A stretch of DNA of 64,000 nucleotides from Streptomyces sp. NBC_01197 (GTDB lineage: Bacteria; Actinomycetota; Actinomycetes; Streptomycetales; Streptomycetaceae). The stretch spans positions 124,001-188,000 of the forward strand of contig NZ_CP108569.1 of the NCBI RefSeq assembly GCF_036010505.1, read 5' to 3'. The stretch's first letter is position 1. Each line of letters begins with the position of its first letter. Below are positions 26,148 to 35,124 of the stretch, piece by piece. The notes under the pieces are model-generated. The model was not told where the DNA came from. It saw only the letters and a list, made by a program, of their open reading frames with translations, and did no database searches. The translations under genes and the position numbers were made by a program.

Positions 26148-27716
26148 GTGAGTGTGCGCCAACTCGACCTCGTGGTGATCGTCATCTACCTGGTGGCGAT
26201 CTCCGTGATCGGACTGCGCCTGGCAGGTCGGCAGAGAACGGCGAAGGACTACTTCGTCGGCGACAGCCATATGCCGTGGTGGACCGTTTCGTTCTCCGTA
26301 GTGGCCACCGAGACCAGCGTGCTCACTGTCATCAGCGTGCCCGGCGGCGCGTACAGCGGGCAGGGCTTCGGCAATGTCGAACTGGCCCTCGGTTACGTGA
26401 TCGGCCGGGTCGTCGTAGCCACCGTGCTGATCCCCCTGTACAAACGGGGCGGCTTCGTCAGTGCCTACCAGTACCTTGGAAGCCGCTTCGGGCTGAAACT
26501 GCAGGGCCTCGCCTCGGTGACCTTCGTCTTCACCCGGCTTCTCGCCGAGGGCGTCCGGCTTTTCGCCTCCGCGATCCCGATCAAACTGCTGCTGGACGAG
26601 CTCGGCATGCACACGAGCTTCCGCACCATCATCATCGTGCTCACGGTGATCACCGTTGTCTACACCTACCTCGGCGGCATCAAGGCCGTCATCTGGACCG
26701 ACACCATCCAGATGAGCCTGTACCTGGGCGGCGCCATCCTCGCCATCGCCGTGCTGTACGGACACGTCGGGGGCGACGGCCTCTCACGCGCCCTGCACAC
26801 AGGCCACTTCAAGCTGATCGACACCAACTTCGACCTGGCGCACATCCTCACCAGCCCGTTCGCCCTGCCGACCGCGATCATCGGCGGCGCCATCTTCGCG
26901 ATGGCCAGCCACGGCTCCGACCAGTTGATCGTTCAGCGCATCCTGACCACCCGCTCACTGCGCGACGGCCAGAAGGCCATGATCGCCTCCGGTGTCTTCG
27001 TCACCGTCCAGTTCGCCGCCTTCTCCCTCGTCGGCGCCCTGCTGTGGTCGTACAACAAGGGCAAGAGTTTCCAGGAACTCGGCCTGAGCAGCTCCGACAA
27101 CCTCTATCCGAGCTTCATCCTGCACGGCCTGCCCGTGGTGATCTCCGGCCTCCTCGTGGCCGGCATCATCGGCGCCGCCATGGGCTCGCTGTCCGCGGCT
27201 CTGAACTCCATGTCGAACTCGACAGTCGCCGACATCATCCACAGCTTCTTCCGCAGCACTCCTTCGGAGGAGTTCCTGCTCAAGCTCGCCCGGGTGATGA
27301 CACTGGTGTGGGCGGTGCTGATGGCGGTCTTCGCCTGCGCCTTCAGCACCAGCACGGGCAACGTGTATCTCACCGGCCTGACGATCGCCGGCTACACCTA
27401 CGGCGCGCTGCTCGGCGCGTTCCTGCTCGGCCGGATCGTCCGGCGAGCGAACGAGACCGACTCCGTCGTGGCGTTCCTGGTGACGGTCGGCGTGATGACG
27501 TACGTCGTGCGCGGTGTGAAGATCGACGTCACCGTGGCCGGCACCACCGTCCCGACAGCGGTCGCCGCCCAGTGGCTGGTGCCGGCGGGCGTTGTGGTCA
27601 CCCTGGCCGTCGGTGCCTTGACAAGCCTGTTCCACCGTTCCCCGGAGACCGGCGCGAACGACGGCGCGCCGGAGCCCAGTTCCGACCGCGTCGAGGCACC
27701 CGCGGGCAGGGAGTGA
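26148..27716 (+). CDS. Sodium:solute symporter (SSS family), probable amino-sugar or anhydro-MurNAc importer
   Basis: 522 residues from GTG 26148. About 13 transmembrane helices. SSS signatures include the first helix VIVIYLVAISVIGLRLAGR, RRxAKDYFVGD-like RTAKDYFVGDSHMPWWTVSF, ETSVLTVISVPGGAYSGQGF, YLGSRFGLKLQGLASV and HGSDQLIVQRILTTRSLRDG. Sodium-binding residues of the LeuT fold cannot be judged by eye. Members carry sialic acid, sugars or vitamins. Its place between an RpiR regulator and anmK argues for import of 1,6-anhydro-MurNAc or a related amino sugar. The anmK gene follows about 100 bp downstream. Confidence 0.85.
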   Translation: MSVRQLDLVVIVIYLVAISVIGLRLAGRQRTAKDYFVGDSHMPWWTVSFSVVATETSVLTVISVPGGAYSGQGFGNVELALGYVIGRVVVATVLIPLYKRGGFVSAYQYLGSRFGLKLQGLASVTFVFTRLLAEGVRLFASAIPIKLLLDELGMHTSFRTIIIVLTVITVVYTYLGGIKAVIWTDTIQMSLYLGGAILAIAVLYGHVGGDGLSRALHTGHFKLIDTNFDLAHILTSPFALPTAIIGGAIFAMASHGSDQLIVQRILTTRSLRDGQKAMIASGVFVTVQFAAFSLVGALLWSYNKGKSFQELGLSSSDNLYPSFILHGLPVVISGLLVAGIIGAAMGSLSAALNSMSNSTVADIIHSFFRSTPSEEFLLKLARVMTLVWAVLMAVFACAFSTSTGNVYLTGLTIAGYTYGALLGAFLLGRIVRRANETDSVVAFLVTVGVMTYVVRGVKIDVTVAGTTVPTAVAAQWLVPAGVVVTLAVGALTSLFHRSPETGANDGAPEPSSDRVEAPAGRE

Positions 27717-27817
27717 GGAGCACATACGTGCCCTCCCCGTCCAACAGCCCCTTGAGACATATGCCCCAACTACAGCCCGGCCCCGCCCGAGCGGCGGACC
27801 GCAGACCAGGAGACACC

Positions 27818-28993
27818 ATGCGTGTGATCGGCTTGATGTCAGGCACCTCGTACGATGCCATCGAGGCCGCCGCCGCCGACCTCCGCCTGGACGGCGACAC
27901 CCTGCTGCTGCGTCCGCTGGGCCACCTCTCCGTCCCCTACCCGGACGACCTGCGGGACCTGATCGCCGCCACCCTCCCGCCGGCGGCCACGACCGCGCAG
28001 GCCATCTGTGCGCTGGACACCGGTATCGGCCAAGCCTTCGCCGACGCAGCCGAGCGCGCCCTGGGAGAGCTGTGCGACGGCGCCGCGGACCTCGTGGTCT
28101 CGCACGGCCAGACCATGCACCACTGGGTCGAGGACGGCGCCGTCCGCGGCACGCTCCAACTCGGCCAACCCGCCTGGATCGCCGAGACCACCGGACTCCC
28201 GGTCGTCTCCGACCTCCGCAGCAGGGACGTGGCAGCGGGCGGGCAAGGGGCGCCGCTGGTGGGCATGACCGACACGCTGCTGCTGCGCGCGCTTCCCGGC
28301 ACACCCGCAGCGCTGAACCTCGGCGGCATCGCCAACGTCACCGTCCTCGTTCCCGGCGCCGAGCCGCTGGCCTTCGACACCGGGCCCGCCAACGCGCTGC
28401 TGGACGCGGCCGTGCGGCTCTTCACCGCCGGCGCCGCCGACTTCGACGAGGACGGACGCAGGGCTGCCGCCGGCCGGACCAGCCCCGAGCTGCTCCGCGT
28501 ACTCCTGGATGACCCCTACTACGGCAGGCCCGCCCCGAAGAGCACCGGCAAGGAACACTTCCACCTTCCCTACCTGCAGCGGGCACTGGACGCGGTGCCC
28601 ACATCGGCCGACGACGTGCTGGCCACCCTGACGAAGCTCACCGCCGTCACGGTGGCCGACCCCTGCCGCGCCTACGGGGTCACCGGCCTGGTCGTCTCCG
28701 GAGGCGGCACCCGCAACCCCGTACTGATGCGCATGATCGCCGACGAACTGTCCGGCGTTCCAGTGCAGCTCAGCGACGACCTGGGCCTGCCATCCGACGC
28801 CAAGGAGGCCCTGGCCTTCGCCGTACTGGGCTTCCTCACCGTCAACGGTCTGCCGGGCACCCTCCCCTCGGGCACCGGTGCCCGCCGGGCCACGCTGCTG
28901 GGCAGCATCACCCCCGGCCGGTCGCCGCTGCGTCTGCCCGAGCCTGCCGCAGAAACCCCTCATCTGCTGCGCATCACTCACACCGCCCGCTGA
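27818..28993 (+). CDS. anmK: Anhydro-N-acetylmuramic acid kinase
   Basis: 391 residues from ATG 27818, with AGGAG upstream. AnmK opens the anhydro ring of 1,6-anhydro-MurNAc and phosphorylates it to MurNAc-6-phosphate in peptidoglycan recycling. Family marks: VIGLMSGTSYDAIEAA at the N-terminus (phosphate loop; typical MSGTSxDGxD), VSHGQTMHHW, LGQPAWIAETTGLPVVSDLR, AALNLGGIANVT, PLAFDTGPANALLDA and GLVVSGGGTRNPVLM. Two catalytic-loop positions differ from the usual SxDGID (here SYDAIE), which is worth noting. Length is normal. The fate of the product (MurQ etherase) is not encoded in this window. Confidence 0.93.
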   Translation: MRVIGLMSGTSYDAIEAAAADLRLDGDTLLLRPLGHLSVPYPDDLRDLIAATLPPAATTAQAICALDTGIGQAFADAAERALGELCDGAADLVVSHGQTMHHWVEDGAVRGTLQLGQPAWIAETTGLPVVSDLRSRDVAAGGQGAPLVGMTDTLLLRALPGTPAALNLGGIANVTVLVPGAEPLAFDTGPANALLDAAVRLFTAGAADFDEDGRRAAAGRTSPELLRVLLDDPYYGRPAPKSTGKEHFHLPYLQRALDAVPTSADDVLATLTKLTAVTVADPCRAYGVTGLVVSGGGTRNPVLMRMIADELSGVPVQLSDDLGLPSDAKEALAFAVLGFLTVNGLPGTLPSGTGARRATLLGSITPGRSPLRLPEPAAETPHLLRITHTAR

Positions 28994-29135
28994 CCGCCTC
29001 TCCCCACGACATCGCGGGGCTGCTCCGCCTTCGCGTACGGGCGAATCGTGCGTTCACGCGTGCAGTCTGGCAGACAACCCAACTTCCGCTCCAGCCCGGC
29101 TGCTTGCCTCTGGTGGCCTTACTCCTACTGCTCCA

Positions 29136-29390
29136 CTACTCCACGGTCCAGCTGATGCCGCCGATGCCTGTGCTGTAGAAGGCGCAGTGGCCGGATGATT
29201 CGCCCACCTGCCCCGGCTGTACGGTCACGGAGTTCCCCGTCACGTCGGGGGCCATCCCGCAGATGATGTCGGCGTGGAATGTGACGGGGCCCGCGGACCT
29301 GTTGGTGCAGTCGACGCCGCCGTACAGCGAGTCTTTGTTGTGGACCCAGGTGTTGCATTCCATCGTGGCCGCGGGTGCGCGTGTACTGAA
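29136..29390 (-). pseudogene. C-terminal end of a secreted protein, truncated
   Basis: About 85 residues: MECNTWVHNKDSLYGGVDCT, GPVTFHADIICGMAPDVTG, QPGQVGESSGHCAFYSTGIG, ending ISWTVE. The four regularly spaced cysteines and absence of charged helices suggest an exported, disulfide-bonded domain. No signal peptide precedes it; at about 29390 the sequence switches to a flavoprotein remnant on the other strand. A start within this frame (ATG near 29360) is possible but would give a protein without a signal. Confidence 0.55.
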
Positions 29391-29414
29391 TGCTCCCGCC
29401 GGCGGCGCGGGCCT

Positions 29415-30276
29415 CGCATCCAGCACCCGGAGACCGGGCGCGAACGCCGTTTCGGTGTGCTGCCGACCATCACCCGGCGCAAGAAGGTACTGGTCATCGG
29501 CGGCGGACCAGCCGGTCTCAAAGCGGCGGCGGTGGCGGCGGCGCGCGGCCACGAGGTGGAGCTGCACGAGGCGGACCGGCGCGTCGGCGGGCAGGTGCTG
29601 CTCGCCGAACGCCTGCCGGGCCGGGCGGAGTTCGGTGGAGCGATCACCAACCTGGAGGGTGAGGCACGACGTTCGGGGGCCCGCGTCCTGGTGGGGTCGC
29701 GGGTGGACGCCGAGGCCGTGGCCGCCGTGGCCCCGGACGCGGTGGTACTCGCCACCGGGGCCCGCGCGGCGCGAAGCTGGAACTGATCGACGACCCGGTG
29801 GTGCTGGACGCCTGGGAGGTGATCCGGGGCAGTGAGGTGCCGCGCGGCCGGATCGTGGTCGCGGACTGGCGTGGTGACTGGATCGGCATCGGGGTCGCAC
29901 TCCGGCTCGCCGGCCAGGGCCGCAAGGTCACGCTCTGCGTGACCGGCTTCGCGGCGGGCGAGCACCTGCAGCAGTACGTACGCTCCGCCCTGCGGGGGCA
30001 GGCGGTGCGGGCGCGCGTCGACATCGTGCCCAACGTGCGGCTGTACGGAGCGGATTCCGACACCGTCTACCTCCAGCACACCCTGACAGAAGAGCCGGTG
30101 CTGCTCGACGGTGTCGCGGCATTGGTGCTCGCTCAGGGCCATGTGCCGGTCAGTGAGGTCGACCCGGTGGCCGCCGGCATCGCGGCCGGACAGGTCTTCG
30201 CCATCGGCGACTGTGTCACCCGCGCACGGTCGAGGAAGCGGTACTGGAAGGCCTCACTGTGGCAGCCGGGTTGTGA
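29415..30276 (+). pseudogene. C-terminal half of a TMADH/FadH-type flavoprotein, frameshifted
   Basis: It begins abruptly with ETGRERRFGVLP and KKVLVIGGGPAGLKAAAVAA, the NAD(P)/FAD Rossmann half that follows the TIM barrel in trimethylamine dehydrogenase and 2,4-dienoyl-CoA reductase. The barrel is missing. The first frame stops at ARAARSWN near 29785, and the next frame continues LELIDDPVVLDAWEVIRGSE, GRIVVADWRGDWIGIGVAL and LDGVAALVLAQGHVP to VFAIGDCVT. A second loss of one base near 30220 hides the natural ending RTVEEAVLEGLTVAAGL with TGA at 30274-30276. Two frameshifts plus truncation make it non-functional. Confidence 0.75.
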
Positions 30277-30330
30277 CCTGATCCCCTGTCAGTGCTCTGA
30301 CCGGGAAGGTTCGCCGGGTCGGTGGTCGGG

Positions 30331-30394
30331 GCGGTGGGATGTGCTGCTACTCGATGGCGACGACACCCGCTGGGGCGTGAACCGCCGCACAGCC
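30331..30394 (+). pseudogene. Short IS630-like remnant
   Basis: CCYSM followed, one base shifted, by GDDTRWGVNRR, resembling the GCYSxGDDxLWGVxRR block of IS630 transposases. Only about 20 codons remain. Confidence 0.35.
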
Positions 30395-30480
30395 TGACGG
30401 GCAGCGGGACTCGGTCAGCCGCGCAGTCGCACGCGATAAACCCGGCGACATCGACGATCGTCCCCGGGATACTGGTCGCC

Positions 30481-31218
30481 ATGGATGAGGTCAAGGTCGT
30501 CGTCGCCCATTCCGAGCGCGCGACCCTGCGCGTCGGCGACGTGTTCCTGAAGGTGGATGCCGACCAGGCGCGCATCGACGTCGAGGTCGAGGCGATGGCC
30601 CTGGCGCCGGTCCCGACCCCGCAGGTCCTGTGGCGCAAGCCGCCCGTGCTCGCGATCGCCGCTGTCCCGGGGACGGCGCTCGGCCGCCTCGGCGAGCCGT
30701 CGGCCGCGTCGCCGGCGGCGTGGGCCGCGGCGGGTGCGGCCATCCGGAAGTTGCACGACGCGCCGTTGCCGCCCTGGCCCGGCCAGGGCCTCGACGAGTT
30801 GGCGGCCGATCTCGACGGCGAGTGCGAGTGGCTCGTGACGAACGGCGTCCTGCCCGCCGACCTGGTCACCCGCAACCGCCAAATCGCCGCGGTCGCGCTC
30901 CGGGCACGGACTCCCGTGTTCACGCACGGCGACCTGCAGATCAGCCACGTGTTCGTCGACGACGACGAGATCACTGGCGTCATCGACTGGTCCGAGGCGG
31001 GCCAGGGTGACGCCCTGTTCGACCTCGCCACCCTGACGCTCGGACACGAGGAGCACCTCGGCGACGTCGTCGCCGGCTACGGCACCGACGTCGACCTCGA
31101 CGTGATCCGCGGGTGGTGGTCGTTGCGAAGCCTGCTGGCGGTTCGCTGGCTGGTCGAGCACGGCTTCGACCCGTCGGCGCCGGGCTGTGAGATCGACGTG
31201 CTGAGATCCCGGCTGTGA
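30481..31218 (+). CDS. Aminoglycoside phosphotransferase (APH)-family kinase-like protein
   Basis: 245 residues from ATG 30481. The kinase core is clear: a glycine-poor N lobe (RATLRVGDVFLKVDADQARI with the ATP-binding lysine), then TPVFTHGDLQISHVFVDDDE (catalytic HGDL...H; the usual N of HGDxxxxN is replaced by His) and ITGVIDWSEAGQGDALFDLA (IDW metal-binding aspartate). The family phosphorylates antibiotics, amino alcohols or other small molecules. The HGDLQISH pattern is seen in a large group of uncharacterised Streptomyces paralogues. It stands alone, with a hypothetical gene downstream. Confidence 0.85.
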   Translation: MDEVKVVVAHSERATLRVGDVFLKVDADQARIDVEVEAMALAPVPTPQVLWRKPPVLAIAAVPGTALGRLGEPSAASPAAWAAAGAAIRKLHDAPLPPWPGQGLDELAADLDGECEWLVTNGVLPADLVTRNRQIAAVALRARTPVFTHGDLQISHVFVDDDEITGVIDWSEAGQGDALFDLATLTLGHEEHLGDVVAGYGTDVDLDVIRGWWSLRSLLAVRWLVEHGFDPSAPGCEIDVLRSRL

Positions 31219-31346
31219 GGTTGTGAGGCTGCACGGCTGCGCGGGCCCGACTGCTACGAGTACGTTCCTGACGCATCGAGCAGGCCATCTCCTCAAGCGC
31301 CTCGCCTGCCCTTGACCGGCTGCGGCGTCCAAACGAGGCCGACCCT

Positions 31347-31955
31347 ATGCTGACCGTCGTGCAGGTACTGGGTATGAGCAGTGAGGACGAGATGGTCGCC
31401 TGTTTCTTGAGCGGCGAGCTGGCCAGCCGGAGGTTCGGCCAGAGTCTTCGCTCCCACCTGGTGGCAGCCGGGCAGACCGAGCAGTTGCTTACGCATCCGG
31501 ACCTCTCCGACGCTGGCGCGAACCTCGTGCGTCGCGCTCTGCTCGCTGCGACCCGCGGGTACGGCGAGAACCGCGCCCTGTTCGAGAACTTCCCCACTCA
31601 AGTCACATGGACCAGAGCACTCCTGTCAGCCGACGAGGCGGCAAGCGTGCGTTACCTCGACTATTCCTACTGGGTCGAACTGTCAGGTGGCAGCCGTCGG
31701 CCGACTGACGCGGCCCTACGCATCAAAGCCGGGCAACGGGCGTTCGGCGTGCCCAACGAACCGTTCGTCGACGCAGCCCAGGCACTCATCGGAGGCGAGC
31801 GATTTCCTCCGCTCATCCTCGTCGGCGAGAGGCAGGACACCCTGGTCTGCCTTGAGGGTCACTTGCGCTTGACCGCCTACGCCTACGTTGGCTTCCCGAT
31901 CGGCATCGAGTGCCTGATCGGCACCGCCCCGACCATGGGACGCTGGGCGCAGTAG
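31347..31955 (+). CDS. Conserved hypothetical protein with a ParB-like LEGHLRL motif
   Basis: 202 residues. The N-terminal half is helical (EDEMVACFLSGELASRRFGQ, TRGYGENRALFENFP). The C-terminal half has RFPPLILVGERQDTLVCLEG followed by HLRLTAYAYVGFP, resembling the vVxGHhRLxAyxxxG motif of ParB/sulfiredoxin-type folds, although the rest of that domain is not obvious. It has ordinary codon use and a free-standing position. I do not assign a function. Confidence 0.6.
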   Translation: MLTVVQVLGMSSEDEMVACFLSGELASRRFGQSLRSHLVAAGQTEQLLTHPDLSDAGANLVRRALLAATRGYGENRALFENFPTQVTWTRALLSADEAASVRYLDYSYWVELSGGSRRPTDAALRIKAGQRAFGVPNEPFVDAAQALIGGERFPPLILVGERQDTLVCLEGHLRLTAYAYVGFPIGIECLIGTAPTMGRWAQ

Positions 31956-32144
31956 TACCAGGCGCCCCAAGCTCTCGGCGCTCCGAACGGACGGGGCACC
32001 CCATCCAACCGCTCCAACCGGGCTCCGGCGAACCATCGCGGTCACAGCACTGGACGGCGGGCCGGCCCGTACGTCCGCGCCCCGACGGCAGCCGGTCGCA
32101 CCATCCGACCACCGAGACCGATTCCGATCCACCAAGGAGCACAC

Positions 32145-32750
32145 ATGACCACCTACGGCCTGCTGATCTTCGACGGTGCCGAGGAACTCGACTTCACCGG
32201 ACCCTGGGAGGTGTTCACCGCCTCCTCCATGCTGCGCGGCCACGCCGACACCGCGCTCCTCATCGCCGAACACCCTGACGCCGTCCGCTGCAACAAGGGC
32301 ATGCGGGTCCTGCCGGACCACACCCTGGACGACCACCCTCCGCTGGACGTCCTGCTGGTACCGGGCGGCAACGGGACCCGTCGCGAAGTGTCCAACCCCG
32401 TACTCACCGACTGGATCCGCGAGACCTCCGCCAGCGCCGACTGGACCACCGGCGTGTGCACCGGAGCCCTGCTGCTCCACGAGGCAGGTCCGGCACGCGG
32501 CCGCAGGGTCGCGACCCACTACCTGTTCGAGGACACGCTGCAGGCCAGGGGCGACATCACCGTGGTACGCGACGCACGCTACGTCGTCGACGGGACGCTC
32601 GTCACCAGCCAGGGTGTCTCGGCCGGGATCGACATGGCCCTGTGGCTGGTCGGCCGCCTCCACGGCCGCGACCACGCCCGCGCCGTCCGCCGGTACATCC
32701 AGTACGAGCCTGCGCCGCCCTACCTCGCCGACGAGCCGGAGGCCGACTGA
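32145..32750 (+). CDS. DJ-1/PfpI family protein (isonitrile hydratase-like)
   Basis: 201 residues from ATG 32145 with AAGGAG upstream. The flavodoxin-like DJ-1 fold: YGLLIFDGAEELDFTGPWEV, PLDVLLVPGGNGTR, then the nucleophile elbow TTGVCTGALLLHEAG with cysteine at about residue 105, RRVATHYLF and SQGVSAGIDMALWLVGRL. The ELDFTGP and GVCTGA pair is characteristic of the InhA (isonitrile hydratase) and GATase1-like branch without the AraC HTH. The actual reaction is unknown; catalysis through the cysteine is likely. Confidence 0.85.
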   Translation: MTTYGLLIFDGAEELDFTGPWEVFTASSMLRGHADTALLIAEHPDAVRCNKGMRVLPDHTLDDHPPLDVLLVPGGNGTRREVSNPVLTDWIRETSASADWTTGVCTGALLLHEAGPARGRRVATHYLFEDTLQARGDITVVRDARYVVDGTLVTSQGVSAGIDMALWLVGRLHGRDHARAVRRYIQYEPAPPYLADEPEAD

Positions 32751-33101
32751 CACACCGCGATCATCACCCGGCTGCTCGCCGCTGGTTCGGGCCGGCGAAC
32801 CCTCCCCCTGGCTCGCCTGCCGCACCTGGCGGCGGCGCCGGGACCGTGCAGCCCGCCCCGGTGTGGGCATGGGCCCCGAAGTGGTCCCAGTGCCCGCTGA
32901 GTTGGCCCAGCGGCTGCGTCCGCCGGCCGAGGCCCCGGCAGCCGGGCTCGCGGCGGCTCAGACACCCCGGTGGCGAGCGGGAGAATACGCGTGCTGGGCG
33001 CTGGGCACCAGTACTTTGCTCTCCACCCCGACAGGCCCGGTCGGCCGACCGGCCACGCTCTCAGCCATCCGTGGCCGGGGGCGACGGGCCCGCAGGAGCG
33101 C
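32751..33101. other. No gene recognised
   Basis: 350 GC-rich bases between the convergent DJ-1 and MFS genes. I see no hairpin strong enough to call and no coding motif. Confidence 0.4.
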
Positions 33102-34334
33102 TCACCGGCGATCGGGCTGGACGGGCTGGACTGGCTGAACGGGTAGAGGTTCACCACCCTTGGTGCGTGCCGCCTGTTGGGCCGTCAACGGCCGTGCGGG
33201 CAGGTCCGGTTCGGGCAGCGTGCGCAGCAGCAGCCAGCTCACGACCGGCAGTACCACCAGCGGAGCCAGCGCCGTACGGAGGGACGTCGCGTCGGCAACA
33301 GCACCGATGAGCGGACTGGCGAGCCCACCGATGCTCACGGTCAGGCCAAGAGTGATCCCGCTGGCCGTGCCGACCCGGGAGGGCAAGTAGTCCTGGCCGA
33401 GGGTGACCTGGAGCGAGAACGGTACATAGAGCCCGGCGGAGGCCAGTGCCACGAACACATAGAGCGCCGGACCCGGGACGGTCACGATCCCGGCCACCGC
33501 GGCCGCCGTAGCGAGATACGACCAGCGCGCCACGGTCACCCGGTCCCACCGGTCGGCCAGCCTGCCGCCCAGCACGGACCCGACGGCGCCGCCCAGGTAG
33601 AGCACGAACAGGGCGGCGGTGCCCGCCGGCGTACTGCCTCCCATGCGCTGCTTGGCATAGAGCGAGATGAAGGTGCTCAGTCCGATGAACACGATGGAAC
33701 GGCAGACCACCACGAGCGAGAGTTTGACGAACGAAGCACGGTCATCACGCCCTGCCTTCGCCGCCGCAACGGCACGACCCGATCCGTTCCTCTCCATCGC
33801 CCGCATCACAGGCAGACAGAGCACACTGCCGACCACGGCCGGGATCACCAGCAGCGGCGAGAGCCGGAGGCCGCCGGTGACCACGACTGCCGACACCATG
33901 AGCGGGGCTGCCGCGAACCCGAGGTTGCCGCCCAGGGAGAACCACGCCATGCCGCTGTGGCTGCCGCCACCTGCCAGCCGCGCGACCCGGGCCGACTCGG
34001 GGTGGTAGGCCGCCACACCGAGCCCGGACAGTGCCACGAACACCAGCGTCAGCTTGTAGGACCCACTCACACCACTGAGCGCGATCCCCACCCCGCCGAG
34101 CAAAGTGCTCACCGGCAGCAGCCACGGCATCGCCCACTTGTCGGTCAGCAGCCCGAACGCGGGCTGAGCCACCGACGACAGCAGTGACGCGGCGAGGACG
34201 ATTCCGGAGACGGCGGCATAACTGTAGGCACGTTCAGCGACGAAGAACGGTACCAGCGCCGCCACGGCACCCTGGTACACATCCACGCAGGCGTGACCGA
34301 CAGACAGCAGAGGGATCAACTTGTTCCTGGACAC
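33102..34334 (-). CDS. MFS exporter of the fosmidomycin-resistance (Fsr) type
   Basis: 410 residues from GTG 34334 (SRNKLIPLLSVGHACVDVYQ). Twelve helices. The opening SVGHACVDVYQGAVAALVPF and GLGVAAYHPESARVARLAGG (the YHPE motif in the helix 4 region) are the hallmarks of Fsr-like transporters. GTASGITLGLTVSIGGLASP marks the C-terminal half. Family members export fosmidomycin and other small anions. The tail after the last helix is a Pro/Gln repeat (QPVQPVQP). It is convergent with the DJ-1 gene and divergent from the NTF2-like gene. Confidence 0.85.
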   Translation of the reverse strand: MSRNKLIPLLSVGHACVDVYQGAVAALVPFFVAERAYSYAAVSGIVLAASLLSSVAQPAFGLLTDKWAMPWLLPVSTLLGGVGIALSGVSGSYKLTLVFVALSGLGVAAYHPESARVARLAGGGSHSGMAWFSLGGNLGFAAAPLMVSAVVVTGGLRLSPLLVIPAVVGSVLCLPVMRAMERNGSGRAVAAAKAGRDDRASFVKLSLVVVCRSIVFIGLSTFISLYAKQRMGGSTPAGTAALFVLYLGGAVGSVLGGRLADRWDRVTVARWSYLATAAAVAGIVTVPGPALYVFVALASAGLYVPFSLQVTLGQDYLPSRVGTASGITLGLTVSIGGLASPLIGAVADATSLRTALAPLVVLPVVSWLLLRTLPEPDLPARPLTAQQAARTKGGEPLPVQPVQPVQPDRR

Positions 34335-34628
34335 CCATCCATGCTCGGCATCCCGCGCCTGTCGCACTTCCAAGAAACTGCCAACTGATGCCGAAATTCC
34401 GCCACGCCTCAAGGACGCGGTTCTGGAGACGGCCGGTGCACTCCTCCTGACGGGCGGACCTCACGGGCCGCGCCCTTACCCGGGAGGTAATTGCCGGGGC
34501 CTGCGACCCCGGCGAGGATGGCGACCGCCGCACCACCGCGATGCGGGTCGCGTAGAAGCACCTGCAGAAGCAGAAGTCCGAAGAGCCATATCGGAGCACC
34601 GTAGTTGAGCAGTGGAGAGGATACGCAC

Positions 34629-35066
34629 GTGCCCACAGCCATACCCGCGACCACCCGCACCCTGGTGGAGGAGCTGCTGCGCCGGATCGGTGAGGGGGGC
34701 CCCGAGCGGATCGCCGAGCTGTACGCCGAGAGGGGCGACTGGAAGCTGGACTGGCCGGAGGCCGAGCACGGGCGCACGGCCACACCGTGGATCCGCCACC
34801 GGTCCACCCGCGCCGATGCCGCCGCGCATTACCGCGAGTTGGCGGAGCACCATGTTCCCGGGCTCGCGGCCACCGAGATCGAGCGCATCCTCATCGACGG
34901 TACCGAAGCGGTCGTACTCGGCGAGATCCGCCAGACCGCCCTGCCCACCGGACGCGCCTACCGGGCCCGGTTCGCGCTGCACCTCACGTTCGAGAACGGC
35001 CTCGTCACCCGGCACCACGTCTACGAGGACAGCCTCTCCGTCACCCAGGCGTTCGAGACCCCGTGA
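34629..35066 (+). CDS. NTF2-like/SnoaL-type protein
   Basis: 145 residues from GTG 34629, chosen because GGAGAGG lies eight bases upstream. It has the cone-shaped NTF2 fold: VEELLRRIGEGGPERIAELY, WKLDWPEAEHG, YRELAEHHVPGLAATEIERI and FALHLTFENGLVTRHHVYED. Members bind or isomerise small hydrophobic ligands, or act as polyketide cyclases. No biosynthetic genes surround it, so the ligand is open. The S66 peptidase gene follows 58 bp after the stop. Confidence 0.78.
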   Translation: MPTAIPATTRTLVEELLRRIGEGGPERIAELYAERGDWKLDWPEAEHGRTATPWIRHRSTRADAAAHYRELAEHHVPGLAATEIERILIDGTEAVVLGEIRQTALPTGRAYRARFALHLTFENGLVTRHHVYEDSLSVTQAFETP

Positions 35067-35124
35067 TGCGGGGCCGGCGGAATTCCCGTCGGCAAGCCGC
35101 CTGACCCGTGCCAGAATCTGGCGC

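Noticed and set aside
26090..28993. 967-codon plus frame spanning the symporter and anmK
   Set aside because: It reads the symporter gene out of frame and then enters the anmK frame; the real start of anmK has its own ribosome site at 27805-27812.
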